Positions 12,975-25,288 of a stretch of DNA of 64,000 bases are shown one piece after another. Numbering within the stretch: the first letter of the stretch is position 1; the number at the start of each line of letters is the position of its first letter. The notes beneath the pieces are model-generated. The model did no database searches, was not told the origin of the DNA, and saw nothing but the letters and a program-made list of their open reading frames with translations. The translations under genes and the position numbers were made by a program. Origin of the DNA: Rhynchospora pubera (taxonomy: Eukaryota; Streptophyta; Magnoliopsida; Poales; Cyperaceae); NCBI GenBank assembly GCA_028095005.1, contig CM051463.1, positions 82,441,002-82,505,001 on the forward strand. The letters are read 5' to 3'.

Positions 12975-13298
12975 GGATGTTTGGAACCCTTGGAATAAGG
13001 TTTTATTCGGAATTTGCTAATTCTAGATGTTGCCAAACATATTTTAGAACAAGCGGAATAGTTTATTCGGGCCGTTGTTCTTGTTCCAACAAAATATTAG
13101 AACTAGAATGTAATAAGCTAACCATCCAACAATAAATCATTAGTTTAATATTTTTTTTTTATTGTTCTTATTCTTAACAAACCACCCAAACAACATCTCT
13201 TAATTTAAGAATAAACAATTATTTAACATTCCTTATTCACCACTCTTGTTCTAAAACAAGCTATTCTATTCTTTTTCACCACACTTCCAAACACACCC
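12975..13298. mobile_element. Tourist-like MITE or remnant
   Basis: The left end GGATGTTTGGAA and the right end TTCCAAACACACCC form an imperfect inverted repeat of the type seen in the Tourist-like copies at 28940 and 61925. The interior is non-coding. It lies exactly where family A MITE 12634-12974 breaks off. No target duplication is visible, so the junctions may be deletion scars. Confidence 0.45.
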
Positions 13299-13300
13299 AT

Positions 13301-13710
13301 AGAGTTTGTTATGGTGAGATCCAGCTCACTAAAGTGTCCGTGAGTTATGATCAAAACTGCTATATCTAGATCAAAATGATCGATTCAAACCGTCTAAGAT
13401 GATCTCCCTATTGAAATCTTCATACAGACCAAATTTTACATTTTTTGAAATTTTTAAGTATTTAAGTATTTTGAAATAGCAGTTTTTAAGTATTTAAGTA
13501 TTGAAGTATTTTGAAATCTTCATACAGACCAAAAAATAGCAGTTTTTAAAAATCCGAAAAAATACTTAAAAATTTTGAAAAAATGTAAAATTTGGTCAGC
13601 ATGGAGGTTTCGATAGTATTGAACGGTTTGGATCGGTCATTTTGAACAAGATTTAGGAGTTTTCAGCCCGACTCACGGACTCTCTTGTGAGTCGCGACTC
13701 ACCGTAGCAA

Positions 13711-13714
<4 letters not shown>
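13301..13714. mobile_element. Hairpin MITE, family B, copy 1
   Basis: The left end reads GTTATGGTGAGATC and the right end CACCGTAGCAAAACT. The interior is a long fold-back with the motif AAATTTTACATTTTTT on one arm and its complement on the other. The right flank is (TA)n; the left flank has no TA run because it joins the remnant at 12975-13298. The ends match the termini of the 9.7-kb MULE at 14596-24342, so this is probably its deletion derivative. Confidence 0.75.
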
Positions 13715-13740
<26 letters not shown>

Positions 13741-13744
<4 letters not shown>

Positions 13745-14140
13745 TTGCTACGGTGAGTTGCAACTCACCAAAGTGTCCGTGAGTCGCGCTCAAAATTTAA
13801 AAATTTAGTGTAAAATAACCGATCCAAACCGTCTAATATGATCTCCCTATCAAAATCTCCATGTAGGTCAAATTTTATATTTTTTTGAAATATTTAAGTA
13901 TTTATTTCAGATTTTTAAAAACTGTTTTTTTTAACGGTTCAGAACTAATTAGATTAATGATTTTCTAAAATTTCAAAAAATGCTTAAAAATTTCGAAAAA
14001 ATATAAAATTTGGTCTGCATGGAGATTTCAATAGGGAGATCGTATTAGACGGTTTGGATCGGTCATTTTGAACTAAATTTCGGAATTTTGAGCGCGACTC
14101 ACGGACGCTTTGGTGAGTTGCAACTCACCATAGCAAAACT
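13741..14140. mobile_element. Hairpin MITE, family B, copy 2
   Basis: Complete copy of about 400 bp. Both ends read AGTTTTGCTAYGGTGAGTTG inward and contain the palindrome GGTGAGTTGCAACTCACC. The left flank is a long (TA)n run shared with copy 1 and the right flank is TATATATA. The arms pair over nearly the full length. Non-coding. Confidence 0.85.
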
Positions 14141-14160
14141 CATATATATATACATATATA

Positions 14161-14571
14161 GAGGTGAGGATTGCTAAAATGCTATGCATAGCACGGATAG
14201 CCTTCGTGCTACGGATTCGTTCTTGCATTTAATGCTTCAAACAACCGATCCAAACTGTTTATTATCTTCTTCATATTAAAATCTCATTTGAAACCAAATT
14301 TTTCATTTTTTTTAATTTTTTTACTATTTTTCTCAGATTTTTTAAAATACTTAATCTAATAAATTTTGGACCCTTCAATAACGGTGATTTTCAAAAATCT
14401 GAGAAAAATAGTAAAAAAATTCAAAAAATTGTAAAATTTGGTTTCTAATGAGATTTCAATATGTAGAAGATAATGAACGGTTTGGATCGGTTGTTTGAAG
14501 CATGAAATGCAAGAACGAATCCGTAGCACGAAGGGCATCCGTGCTATGCATAGCATTTTACCAATCCTCTA
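14161..14571. mobile_element. Hairpin MITE, family C
   Basis: The ends read GAGGTGAGGATTGCTAAAAT and, inverted, GAGGATTGGTAAAAT. Each end carries the palindrome TGCTATGCATAGCA. The interior fold-back resembles the family B core, with a strand of the type CAAATTTTTCATTTTTTTT and its complement. It is flanked by (TA)n on both sides. No coding capacity. Confidence 0.85.
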
Positions 14572-15619
14572 CATATATATATATATATATATATAGAGTT
14601 TTGCTATGGTGAGTCGCGACTCACGGACCCTTTGGTGAGTCGCGATCCAAACCCTCCAATTTGTTTTAAAAATCGCGCTGATAGCTGGATGATGTGTCGC
14701 TGGAGCGGCGCTGAATCAATTACAAAATTTCCGTTCCGTCTATTTCGCTCTCTCCGTTAGTATGTCTTCTCTTTATTTCGTCTACCTCTTTCACTTAAAA
14801 ATCTTAGCCTGAGCCGCCTCCTAAAATCTACAAAATCCTAGATTTGCGCTGGATGTGGATCGGAGCCTGAGAGTGGATCGGAGCCAGAGTGCTTCTCCTA
14901 GAGACCGTTGCCTCCTCTCTCCTCGAGACCGTTGCCTTGTCTCTCTACAATCAAGCTTCGTGGACTAACACGCCTTGTATCTTGCCTTCTATTTGATTTT
15001 CGGAAATCAGTATTTGGGTCAAGCAAGGTAAGTAAGCACTTGTTGCTTAAGTCAGTTAGTTGCTAAACCAAGGAAAAGTTCTTGCTTTGTTAGTGATCGC
15101 TCAGTTGGAAAGCTAAAAAGTCACGTTTTGAGTCTCGATGACATAAGAAGCAAGTTTCGAAAGAACTCGTGTCAGACATTTGTCTTTCCATTTGATTGCT
15201 TATGGTATCTTGCCTCATTTCTATTTGATTGCCTCCGATTCATTTCTATACAATGTTATTGAAACAATAAAGTTATTGTGAATGTACTGCTATTGTTCTC
15301 AATTCCTTGATTTGCGAGGCACAAATGCAAACTCTAAATTGCAGACAAATATTAAAAAAAATTAAAACACTAGCATGTACCACCTATTTTAAGTTACACG
15401 ACTTCTACAGATCTTGTCATAGGCCTCATTTTATTTTGTCCAGGTCACTTATTTTTCTGATTTTTCTGATTGTGAACAGTTGAGGAATAAGAGGAGTTGA
15501 GAAATATACTCTTAATTCTGATTTTGCACAGTTGATAAATTTTTCTGATTTTGAACAAATAGGTAATATACTCTTATTTTTCTTATTTTGAACAGTTGAG
15601 AAATTTTTAATAGTGGATA

Positions 15620-15676
15620 TGTCAACTTCTGGGTCAACAAATGTCGTCGATAACGATGAGCAAGTTCAATTGCGGG
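15620..15676 (+). pseudogene. Fossil first exon of a FAR1-type MULE transposase
   Basis: A 19-codon ATG exon starting MSTSGSTNVV and ending EQVQLR is followed at once by a GTATGT donor. The same exon, with a few changes, lies at 63144-63203 in a second element, where it splices to a FAR1 DNA-binding domain. Here no second exon follows, so the gene is decayed. The exon may still supply a start for aberrant transcripts of the element. Confidence 0.65.
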
Positions 15677-17829
15677 TATGTATAACCTAAAGTTCAGGGC
15701 TACATCCCAAGGTTCAAGGTGTACTTGTTCTATATATCTCAGTAAAGCTGCACATTAAAAATTGCTCATAGTTTAATATACCAGGTTGGGTGGGACCTAC
15801 TTACCCAATGGATCAGCTTGCAAAATAGTTAATACTTGATTAATGTGTTTGCATTGTTATGCATATCTTAGTATAGCTCCTTTTGTTGTCTTTTATAAAC
15901 TTTTTTGTATTAAAAATTGGGCTAGTTTCAACTAGTTCAATTTTTTAAGAACAAGCAAATATATTTGACCTTTCGACTTTCTATTGTCCAGTATTGATGA
16001 GTCTATGATAAGCAACAGCTGCCGCTACACAGTCTCTGGCGCAAGAAATTCATTGGTGGATTAGTTAGGCTTTATTCAGTTCTCTTCTTACTTTACTGAT
16101 AGCTGTTCTGGTAATCAGTTACGGTTGTAACTGTTTTCTGGTATTGAGGGCATTATTGTACTGAGTGTAATATATATAGGAGAGACATACATTATTGTAC
16201 CGATTTCTTTTATGTAATTATGCACCTTTATTTTGTTTCCAAATCAAGTTTGATACACTTATTTCCAATCATAAGAAAAGTTGTACCGGACCAAAGGTGT
16301 AGATTGCTTATTTATTAAAACGCTGTAGACTAAAAAACATAGAACAAAATAATAATTACAACAGTAGTTTGCTATTGTAGTAAAAAGAGTTAGCAATTCA
16401 ACCATAACTTTTTGAGACACGTCCATCTCTCACATAGCCTAGATTTTTAAGACAAAACATGTAGACCAAATTTACACAGAACTCATAGTACCAAACTATA
16501 CTAATCAAATTCAGCTACAATTTAAGTCATATTACACATAACTCAAAATTCAACTACAACTCAAGTTCAGATACAAATCTGATCAAAATATCAAACATTT
16601 TCAACTCAAAGTTCCAATACAAATTATTGCAGTAAGGAAGTGATTCATCCGAGTTCCATGCATTCTGTGGGCTTCTTTGAGAGCTCATTGCTATCTAAAA
16701 AAAAAAAAAGATAGGACTAATAACAATGAGTATAATGAATCAGTGTTTGAAACAGTAAGTATAATGCGTTGCAATTCAGTGCTTGCAAATGTAAAAAGTG
16801 AATAAAAAATTATTGCAAATTGTGTTGCAAATGAAATTGATTAACAATAAGTATAATGCTTGTACACGTTACCTTTCCCCAAGCAAGCCTTTGCTGGTAC
16901 ATATACTTCATCAGTCTAAATATAAACTTAATGAACTGGTATGAACACATTACCTTTATGCCAGTACAAAATGGGGAGATTACTAATACTCATGACACTG
17001 AGTGAGTAAGCCACAATTTCTCAAAACTAAATGAGGTAGATCTGGGCAAAGGGTAAAGTTGTCAACATTGATTTATTTCTCAACCAGTCAAGCTAGTTCG
17101 AGCCAAGTGGCTTATAGCCATGTTGAAATTCTGGCCAAGCTAGTTGGAGCCACGATTTCTCATGATACTGGACTCCTCCAGTCCAGCTAGTTCGAGCCAA
17201 GAAATTGAGGTAAATTGTGGTTTAAGCAAGAGATTGTTTGACGACCTAAGTGGCTTACTCAAGCGATGCCTCTCTCAACAGGTATGGTTTTCTGACGACA
17301 CAAATTAAGTGTTTATCTCAAAAATCAAAATTCTAATTTAACCTAGAAATGCTAAATCGAGAGAAAGAGAGAACCTGCTGCTGTTGAGTTGTTGAGTGGG
17401 CACAAAAATTGAAGGCGTTGGGAGTCAAGGTGAGCGGAGGAGTTGAAAAGGCGTGAGATGACTAAGAGAGAAGAGAAAACGACGAGGATGATAGAGGAGG
17501 CAACATTCGCAACGAGATTTTCTCTGATCCACTCTCTCTCAGCTTTCTAGGGTTTGAGGAGGCGGAACGCTTAGATGTATCGATTATGAAAGAGAGAGAG
17601 GTGAGAGGAGGTACTCTCGGCTCTGATCCACTTTCTCACCTAGAAGGGTTTAATCAGTATCAGTATTTTATAAATAAAAACCCGTGGAGTCGAATTTGCT
17701 TTCGTTAAAATGAAATCCGACACGGCAAATGATTTTTTTCTAAGCGTTCCACTTTTTGCCGTTTGCAACGAAATCTCTATAGTCATTTTTGTGCTGACTC
17801 TTAGCATCAGAAAATTGACTCGCTTCTCC

Positions 17830-18362
17830 GATTGTTGTTTAATTGGCAGCTCAGTTTTTTTCCCCTACCTTCTGCCCTCTCCTAGCCTAAACCCCCCTCC
17901 CACGCCTCCTCACCTGGTCTGCCCCTTCTCGGCTCTCCTTGCTTCCTCTTCTTTTTTCGCATGCCCTTCTCTTCGCCGTCAGTGCCGAGCCCACACTCCT
18001 CCCCGGACTCGGCTTCTTGCTCCACTCACTCCCAGCAATCCCATCCTCAAACCCTTCTCCGCAAACGCCTCTCCGACTCCTCCTAGACCCGATGGCGGAA
18101 GGAAGTAAGGGGAAAGAAAGTAATGAAAGTCAAGGAGGAAGGATGTCTCCGCTAGACTCGGCTACGGTTCCTCCGCAATTGTTTGATCTATCTGTGGGTG
18201 CTCCTCCACCTCCGATCCCTTCCCTCTTCTGTCAGCTCTAGAAGAGAGGGCGCAGGAAGACGAGAGACACAAGGCCTTCTCATCTCTCTACACCCATATT
18301 TTTTTGTCGGCTGAACTCTTTGCCTCCGTCCAAGCCTTGCCAACAACTTCTATGTTAAATTA
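17830..18362 (+). pseudogene. GC-rich, exon-like segment of unknown origin inside the MULE
   Basis: A pyrimidine-rich leader (17860-18090) resembling a plant 5' UTR precedes an ATG at 18092. The frame runs 49 codons (MAEGSKGKES at the start, proline-rich APPPPIPS near the end) to a stop at 18239. A second frame overlapping this stop continues with the charged, plausible peptide segment LEERAQEDERHKAF and ends near 18355. The composition differs sharply from the surrounding AT-rich DNA. This is what a captured host gene 5' end with one frameshift would look like. I do not recognise the source gene. Confidence 0.4.
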
Positions 18363-19940
18363 AGGTGGTTTTTTTTTCCCCGTTTTGTTTATTTAGTTGT
18401 TCCTCTTTTGCCAACAGCCTCTCCTCATCGGTGCTAATTGTCTAATTTTTAGTTTAGCATACTTGAGAAATTGATAAAAATATATTGTACTCTACATTTC
18501 AATTGATCTGTTAACTTGATTTCTTTGTTTAAACAATAATCTATTCTTTATTGATTTAAATCGGTAATAGGACTTGATTGAACTAGCCAATTAGGTTGTT
18601 GCAACTGCATTTTAACTATCCATCTTTTAAATTTACTAAATCGTTGGTTAAGGTGTGTTAGTCTTTAAAAATTAAGTACTATTATTGACTGTGAATTTCA
18701 CAAATGATGATTAAGGTTCAGGACTTCATGAAAAATTTGTGTCCAAAGCTTTTTTGAACATGGTGAATAAAACGCTGTTAGACTATATTGGGAATTAGGA
18801 ACAAGCGTCACTGACTGCAATGATTACTCAAGATACTTCTTTGAACAACTATGAGTTTTTAGGGTTTACGAGACTTTTGTTGGTGATAGAGCTATTTCGT
18901 GGGGTTTATAATTTTTATTAGCTTTTTACTTATCAGTCAATACTCAATATATCTTCATTTTGTATTCACAAAGTTGTCTGGTTGGTACAACCATTACTTC
19001 ATAATACTGCTGAAATTCAAAGTGGCAAGAAAATCATAAGCTTGGTAAACTCATTGAGCATACCTATTGTATAGTACTGTTGAAATTCTTCATTACCACT
19101 TTGTTAATCTTCTTTTAGATAAATGAAATATTGAACTTTTTAGCTAACAGAGTATTATTATTTCGAATAGGTACAACCCGATGGCCGCATCAGCACATAA
19201 TTTCCCTCTGCACGCATTTAAAAAAAAAGGATCATCATTGCAGCCCCTAGATTGATCGAGATGATGCTAACAGAGTTAGTAAAGCACTATCCTATTACCC
19301 TATTTCAATTCAATTTAACCCTTTATAATAATTTTAGTTGGAACTTTCACAATTGGCTTCAATTTAACCCTATTACAATACAATTAAACACAAATAGTGT
19401 TCTTGCAGTAAATTTGTTTTTAGTTGGTCCCACCTCTCAGGTAAAAGCTGTTATTTTCTTTTCATGCATTATTTTGTAATATTCCTTTAATTATACTATA
19501 GAAATAACAACTGGCACCTGGGAGGCTGGGACTATATAAAACAAATTTAGTATGTTCAGCGGCTTGAACGAGAATAAAAACAAGGGCATAAATGGAAAAT
19601 TAGGAACCAAATAATAATTTATCAATCATTAAGGCAATTAGTTAGAAATTGAAGCTTTATCTTAGTTTTATAGGTACTTCCACTCCATGGCTATTAAATC
19701 CAAATGCACAGCTTGGGAGCCACCAGCAAATGTACAAGGAGGGCGTGAAATTCCACTTGGTAGCATGACTTTTACCAAATACACAGGGTAATGTGGCTAT
19801 GACAGAATTGCTCACTATATTGTATAATTGTAAGTTTAATATTTTTTTTCTCTTTTCATTTCTGATAATTATTTGTAGGTAAAATGAGTACGCCTTTATG
19901 TCCCTCTAGGTGTCCTTTTAAGAAGCCAATGCTGGTTGTC

Positions 19941-20697
19941 AATGAGAGATTAAATAAAACCTAATTCTTACAGCAACTAAAAGGTAAATAAATGTTTTGT
20001 TTCATATGTTATTAACCATATTAAATTGAAATTCGTACATGTTGGTTTGTTTCTAGATGTACTTTCATTTTTTTCCCAACAATCTATTACTAGGTGGAAA
20101 GAATGATGCTACATATATGTTCAATTATTGTGAGCAAATGTCTGCTCAATTTCTTTCAGGGAGAATTGTAGCGACAAGATGGAACAATTTCTATAGATAT
20201 GCTTTTATAACCCGGGACCATATGGCTGTATGTGTGGGTTCTATTACCTCAGGTCTGCCTCCAATCCGAGCAATTCATTTTTTCTTTCAGCATGAAGTTA
20301 GTTTGTTATTATTATGTATTTTTGGAATTTGTATTTAGTTGGTATCTTCGTGAAGTGGTTCTGTTTAAATTGGCTTCTTTTTTATTTCTTTCTTAGGAAA
20401 TATTGGTATTCATACCACTATCAGAATTCCAATTGAGATGATGCCTCGAAGGTGTTTGAAGAAATGCTTAGGGTTCCAATTTGACCGATAATGTCTTGCT
20501 CTTCCCCTCCTGATATCAACTATGAAGGTCTTTACTATCAATTCTATTGCTTCTCTTTGAAATATGTAGAAGAACTCATTATTAATTTATGGTATTGACC
20601 ATCAGATATTGTCCATCAGATCTCCACCCCCTCAATAATTGCAGCACCGAACTTGGAATTCTGAGAGGGAATGAGAGATTAAATAAAACCTAATTCT
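19941..20697. repeat. 28-bp direct repeat bracketing 0.7 kb
   Basis: An identical 28-bp sequence beginning AATGAGAGATTAAATAAAAC occurs at 19941-19968 and 20670-20697. The DNA between the copies contains a short open frame at about 20057-20338 without recognisable family. The repeat could be a long target duplication, or the scar of a local duplication or template switch. Confidence 0.6.
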
Positions 20698-23600
20698 ATC
20701 GCTGCTTTCCCCCTCATCTCCTCTTGCTTGATTTATTGCATCAGCTACCTATTTCTCTCAGATACAGCGAATGAAGTGGCCAAAGACCTATCTGGTTTCA
20801 TCGAAGTCTAATTTTGTCTCTTTTCATAGGCAAATTAGAATGACTGTCAATGCTTCTTTTCACCTTTAGATTACCATAATACCACGATTTTCGATCTCAA
20901 CTCACAGATCGAATCATATAAATGTGCAGATCAGCTGCCTTTCAGATGAGTACTGTTTCAGTTGCCTCTCTTCAATTTAAGTATATATAATTATGTGCTT
21001 TTCTCAGCAAATACTTTAATATGGAGCTTTGTTTCTGCCATTCAGAATTTTCTCTTTATAGGGTTTAATGTTGACATTCATTTATGTTTCCTCTTCAGGC
21101 ATGGAGCTGTGATTTGTGTTACATGGTGATAGTATTTTGGCAACAACATATTTTTTGGGGTTTCCTTTTTCTTGGGTTCGCCTCTTTCTCCCCTCTCAAG
21201 TGCTAATGTCGTTCTGCATTTTTGCTGTCTCCAATCTCTTCTCATGGCGTTCTTCTTAATTGATGGATGAAGGTTCTGATTGATTCGATTTTGGACTCCC
21301 TTCTGAACATTTCTTCTGTTTGTGAGTGCAATTTAATCCATGATTTCTTTCTTCGCCCCTTTGCTTTATTTCAAACAATTTTTTTTTAATTACAAATGTA
21401 CAACCAGTTTTTGATAATTATAAACGTAGAGCAAGTCATTTTGTCAAAGCCTCTCATATTCATTTTCATGGTCTCGCCCATCTGTAGTTCTGTACCAAGT
21501 ATGGTCTTTATTTTAAGTATTTGGAAGTAAACGATTAATGGATGAGCTACGAAATAATAGGTTCGTGGGTCAATTATGCAATTGGCATTGATCGAAATTA
21601 CCATTTTAGCTAATTAAAGCCTGAACTTATATATTTTTTTTAATGTTTTCCTTTATTTGATGCTTTGAAATACACACTAGGTGTCCAATTGAGTTGCAAG
21701 TCCGAGCTTATTTAATATATTTGCAAAGCATGTATCCAATGTAATTATTTTATCACCCTTTAACCATTTTAGTGGTTAAAAAATATTTTTCTTTATTTTT
21801 TTTTTTACTGATTTGGTTGAATTTACTACAACTACGAAGGTTGTAGTTCAATTGTAACAGGACTTCTAGATATATTAGGAATTAGTGTTATTTTCTTATA
21901 ATAATAGAGTTCTATTGTGGAAGTCCAACTGATAGAGCTCGGTTGTTAGTCACTTACGAGGTAAGATTTTACAATTTTAGCTCGAACTTCTTGCTTTCTA
22001 ATATTTTAGCCACATCTAAATTTAGACAAATATATTGATACTTTCTTTACCAGTAAGCATCAGTATAGTTTATTCATAAAGAATTAGATAGAGGAAACAT
22101 AAATAATTTAAATATTTACCAACATATCAAAAAAATATAACATGACTCATAAGATATACTACTATTAATATGTTCATCTTGGTTTCGTGTGTCGATTTTC
22201 ATTATTACTAGATATCCTCAGTGAATGTGTTGTCGTCGTGATGGATATCAACATGTAAGGTTAGTTTATTTGGGTCCCTTAAGCTAATTCCCTTTTACTT
22301 TTCGATTTGTGTTGAAATTTTCAATTTTAAACTGTTTCTTTCTAGGTTTATTGTATTTGCTGAAGGTTGCTAATGCAAATGAACTTCATTGAGAATGCAT
22401 ATCAGGGATGTAGGATGGAAATAGTAAGCACTTCTTTTTTATATTTGTATTTTAGTTGATTGTATATTTACTAAATCAGGAGGAATTAAGTTTCAGAGAA
22501 TGAATTATGCTTCATCAGTCATTTTGGTATTTTAGATTTTTTCAATTTTTTGCTTCAATAGTGTTGTACAGTGCAGTCTAATATTTTTGTGATTAAAACC
22601 TCATTTAGGACTTAAAATGATGTGATCAGCTCCAATTAATTAAAGTTACAATGTGCATTGCCAGTGAGATTAAGTTTTTCTGTGGATCTTACATTTGTGT
22701 GTTGCAGTAACATATCAGTTGAGCAGCAATTATTAATGGCCTACATAACTTAGACAAACTTTTTGTATATATATAGTGATAAATATTCTTTACCATCTAG
22801 CATGAATCTTTGTAGATATGTTACTTGCATAATTGTTTCGTCATTTTCTCATTTAATTGGTGTGAAATAGTTACTTGATATAATACTTCTGGTGCACTCA
22901 TATAAAGGGCATTTTCGGTATTTGTCAGAATAAATATTAATTAACTTCTTCTGTGCTTTTGATTTTGATGACCGGCGTGAATATTATCAAAGGGCTACAT
23001 GGAGACCGTCATCCCATGACAAGATGGCGTATCATAAATAATACTTTCTTTATTTTAGTGGCATCCTAGAAATCATCTTCCTACATCCATCATTTACGGT
23101 GTGTTTATGTAATCTTTGATACCTTTCCTTACTTTTCGTCATACTTCCTTTGTTGGTTCCAATTTCTTCTCACCTAACTTTCCTCTCAATAATGGTTGCG
23201 GTTGTTTTCTTTCGTTTGATACAGGTACAGTTTGTGAAAGAAAAATCAAATTTGTACTGACGCAGTGTTGGACCAAGGTAGATAGCAGAGGAGCACTTTT
23301 GTAAAATTTGCATTGAGACAATATTTCGTGGATACAAGACTAAGTATAGTTATACAAAATATTATGGTACATGTACCCTGATCTGTACCAGTTTAGTATA
23401 TGTACCTTGACCTGTACATTATAAATGTCAAATGATGGATTTGATTCATTATAGTATAGGCAAAGAGAGATGGGCAAAATTTGCAAGATGAAATAGTCAT
23501 CAAATTGTTATTTAAAAACAATTTATTGTTAATTCATCTGTCCGATACCGAGCATGTAAGGTCATGTTATTTTAATGGACTTTTGTCATTATAACTGAAC

Positions 23601-24339
23601 ACCTTAATGCAAATTGTTTATCCAGATCAACAAAAAAAATAACAAAAGAAGCTGTCAACTTTTTAGGTAACACTGCGTTATTAGAATTAAAAAAATTAAA
23701 TACTGGTGAAGAATAATGGCCATTTTAGGGAGAATCTAAATAAAGGCATTCTTTTAAACATAATATAACCTAATCATATCTATTTTATTTCCTTTTGTAC
23801 AGTAATCGAACATTGGATCAATCAGAGGTTAAGCTCTCTTGCATGTGTATGACCGTATGAGGAGCTTAATACAAGCTACTCTCCGTGATCTATTTCTATG
23901 AATGTTATCCTATTAATGAGAATACATAGAGAGCTTAATACAATCTAATGCAAGAGGAAGCACATAACTCTCTGTGCTGCCACCTTCTCCTAAGTAATTA
24001 TATTATTATGTATATTAACAAAACAACTTATTATATTTATTAACAAAACAACTTATTTTTTAATCCTCTTCATTGGTTATTTGTACCGCATATATCGAGC
24101 GAAGCTCGATTTCCCCACCTAGTGGAGATAAAAAGAGGCGTTGTTTCTCTTTCGACTTTTGAGAGAGAGACGAGAAACAAAAGAGAAGAAGAGAACGGAG
24201 AAAAACAGACAAAACGGAACAAGGTTTAAACCATATGAGCGACACATCATCTAGTCATCAGCGCGATTTTTTAAACGGATCAGAGGGTCTGGATCGCGAC
24301 TCACCAAAGGGCTGTGAGTCGCGACTCACCATAGCAAAA

Positions 24340-24373
<34 letters not shown>

Positions 24374-24377
<4 letters not shown>

Positions 24378-24770
24378 TAGCTATGGTGAGATGCATCACA
24401 AAAAGCCTTTCGTGAGATGTGATCAAAACTCATAATCTGGTTCAAAATGACTGATCCAAACCGTCTAATATGATATCTCTATTGAAATCTCCATGCAAAC
24501 TAAATTTTACATTTTTTCAAATTTTTAAGTGTTTTTTTAAATTTTAGAAAATCGTTAATCTAATTAGTTCTGTACCGCTCAAAAACTGTCATTTTTAAAA
24601 ATACAAAAAAAATACTTAAAAATTATGAAAAAATGTAAAATTTGGTATGCAAGAAGATTTCAATAGCAAGATCATATTGCACGGATTGGATCGGTCATTT
24701 TGAACCAGATTCATGAGTTTTGATAGCATCTCACGAAAGATTTTTTGCGATGCATCTCACCATAGCTAAA

Positions 24771-24772
<2 letters not shown>
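24374..24772. mobile_element. Hairpin MITE, family B, diverged copy 3
   Basis: The ends read AGTTTAGCTATGGTGAGATG inward from both sides. The core again pairs AAATTTTACATTTTTTC with its complement. The left flank is (TA)n; the right flank is (CT)n followed by a long (TA)n. About 400 bp, non-coding. It sits next to the right end of the 9.7-kb MULE with only TA repeats between them. Confidence 0.8.
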
Positions 24773-24848
<76 letters not shown>

Positions 24849-24852
<4 letters not shown>

Positions 24853-25261
24853 AATCTATTATGAACCATGATGCATAGAGCGCTCCGTGCACCACGACTT
24901 TTTGATCGGTGATTTTGCAAATTGACAAATCTAAATTAACCAATCCAATCTATATATTGAAATCTCATAACAAACAAAATTTTTAAATTTTTTAAATTTT
25001 TTTACTATTTTTTTCGAATTTTTTAAAACTTGTCATTTTTAGCTTATAAATTAGTATATTTATAGCCAAAAATGGCAAGTGTTAAAAAATTCGAAAAAAA
25101 TAGTAAAAAAATTTAAAAAATTGTAAAATTTTGTTTGCTATGAGATTTCAATATATAGATTGGGTTGGTTCAATTAGATTTGACAATTTGTGAAACCACC
25201 GACCAAAACGGTCATGGTGCACGGAAACTTATATGAACCATGGTTCACAATAGATTTACTC
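24849..25261. mobile_element. Hairpin MITE, family D
   Basis: The ends read AGTAAATCTATTATGAACCA and, inverted, AGTAAATCTATTGTGAACCA. The arms are long and the interior is of the same AT-rich core type (ACAAAATTTTTAAATTTTTT and complement). Flanked by a 60-bp (TA)n run on the left and TATATATA on the right. Non-coding. Confidence 0.8.
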
Positions 25262-25288
25262 TATATATATATATATAGAGAGAGAGAG

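Larger units (their letters stand above)
14596..24342. mobile_element. Long-TIR MULE of 9.7 kb, candidate Pack-MULE, in a TA microsatellite
   Basis: The left terminus (GAGTTTTGCTATGGTGAGTC) is matched by an inverted right terminus at 24342. Similarity between the two ends runs inward for more than 100 bp, through a shared GATGATGTGTCGCT block. Both flanks are (TA)n. Near the left end is a fossil exon identical in layout to the first exon of the FAR1-type transposase at 63144, which places the element among FAR1-type MULEs. The transposase body is absent. The interior (15.7-24.0 kb) is AT-rich and non-coding, apart from a GC-rich gene-like segment at 17830-18362 and short open frames near 19680 and 20090 that I could not assign. 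Its internal history, single element or several nested ones, is unresolved. Confidence 0.7.

Noticed and set aside
20057..20338. 93-codon frame in the MULE interior
   Set aside because: Part of it (WNNFYRYAFITRDHMAVCV) looks protein-like, but I could not assign a family and no intron structure could be built. It is kept only as a remark under the MULE.
24711..24920. Open frame with a tyrosine-isoleucine repeat
   Set aside because: It is produced by translating the (TA)n microsatellite between two MITEs.
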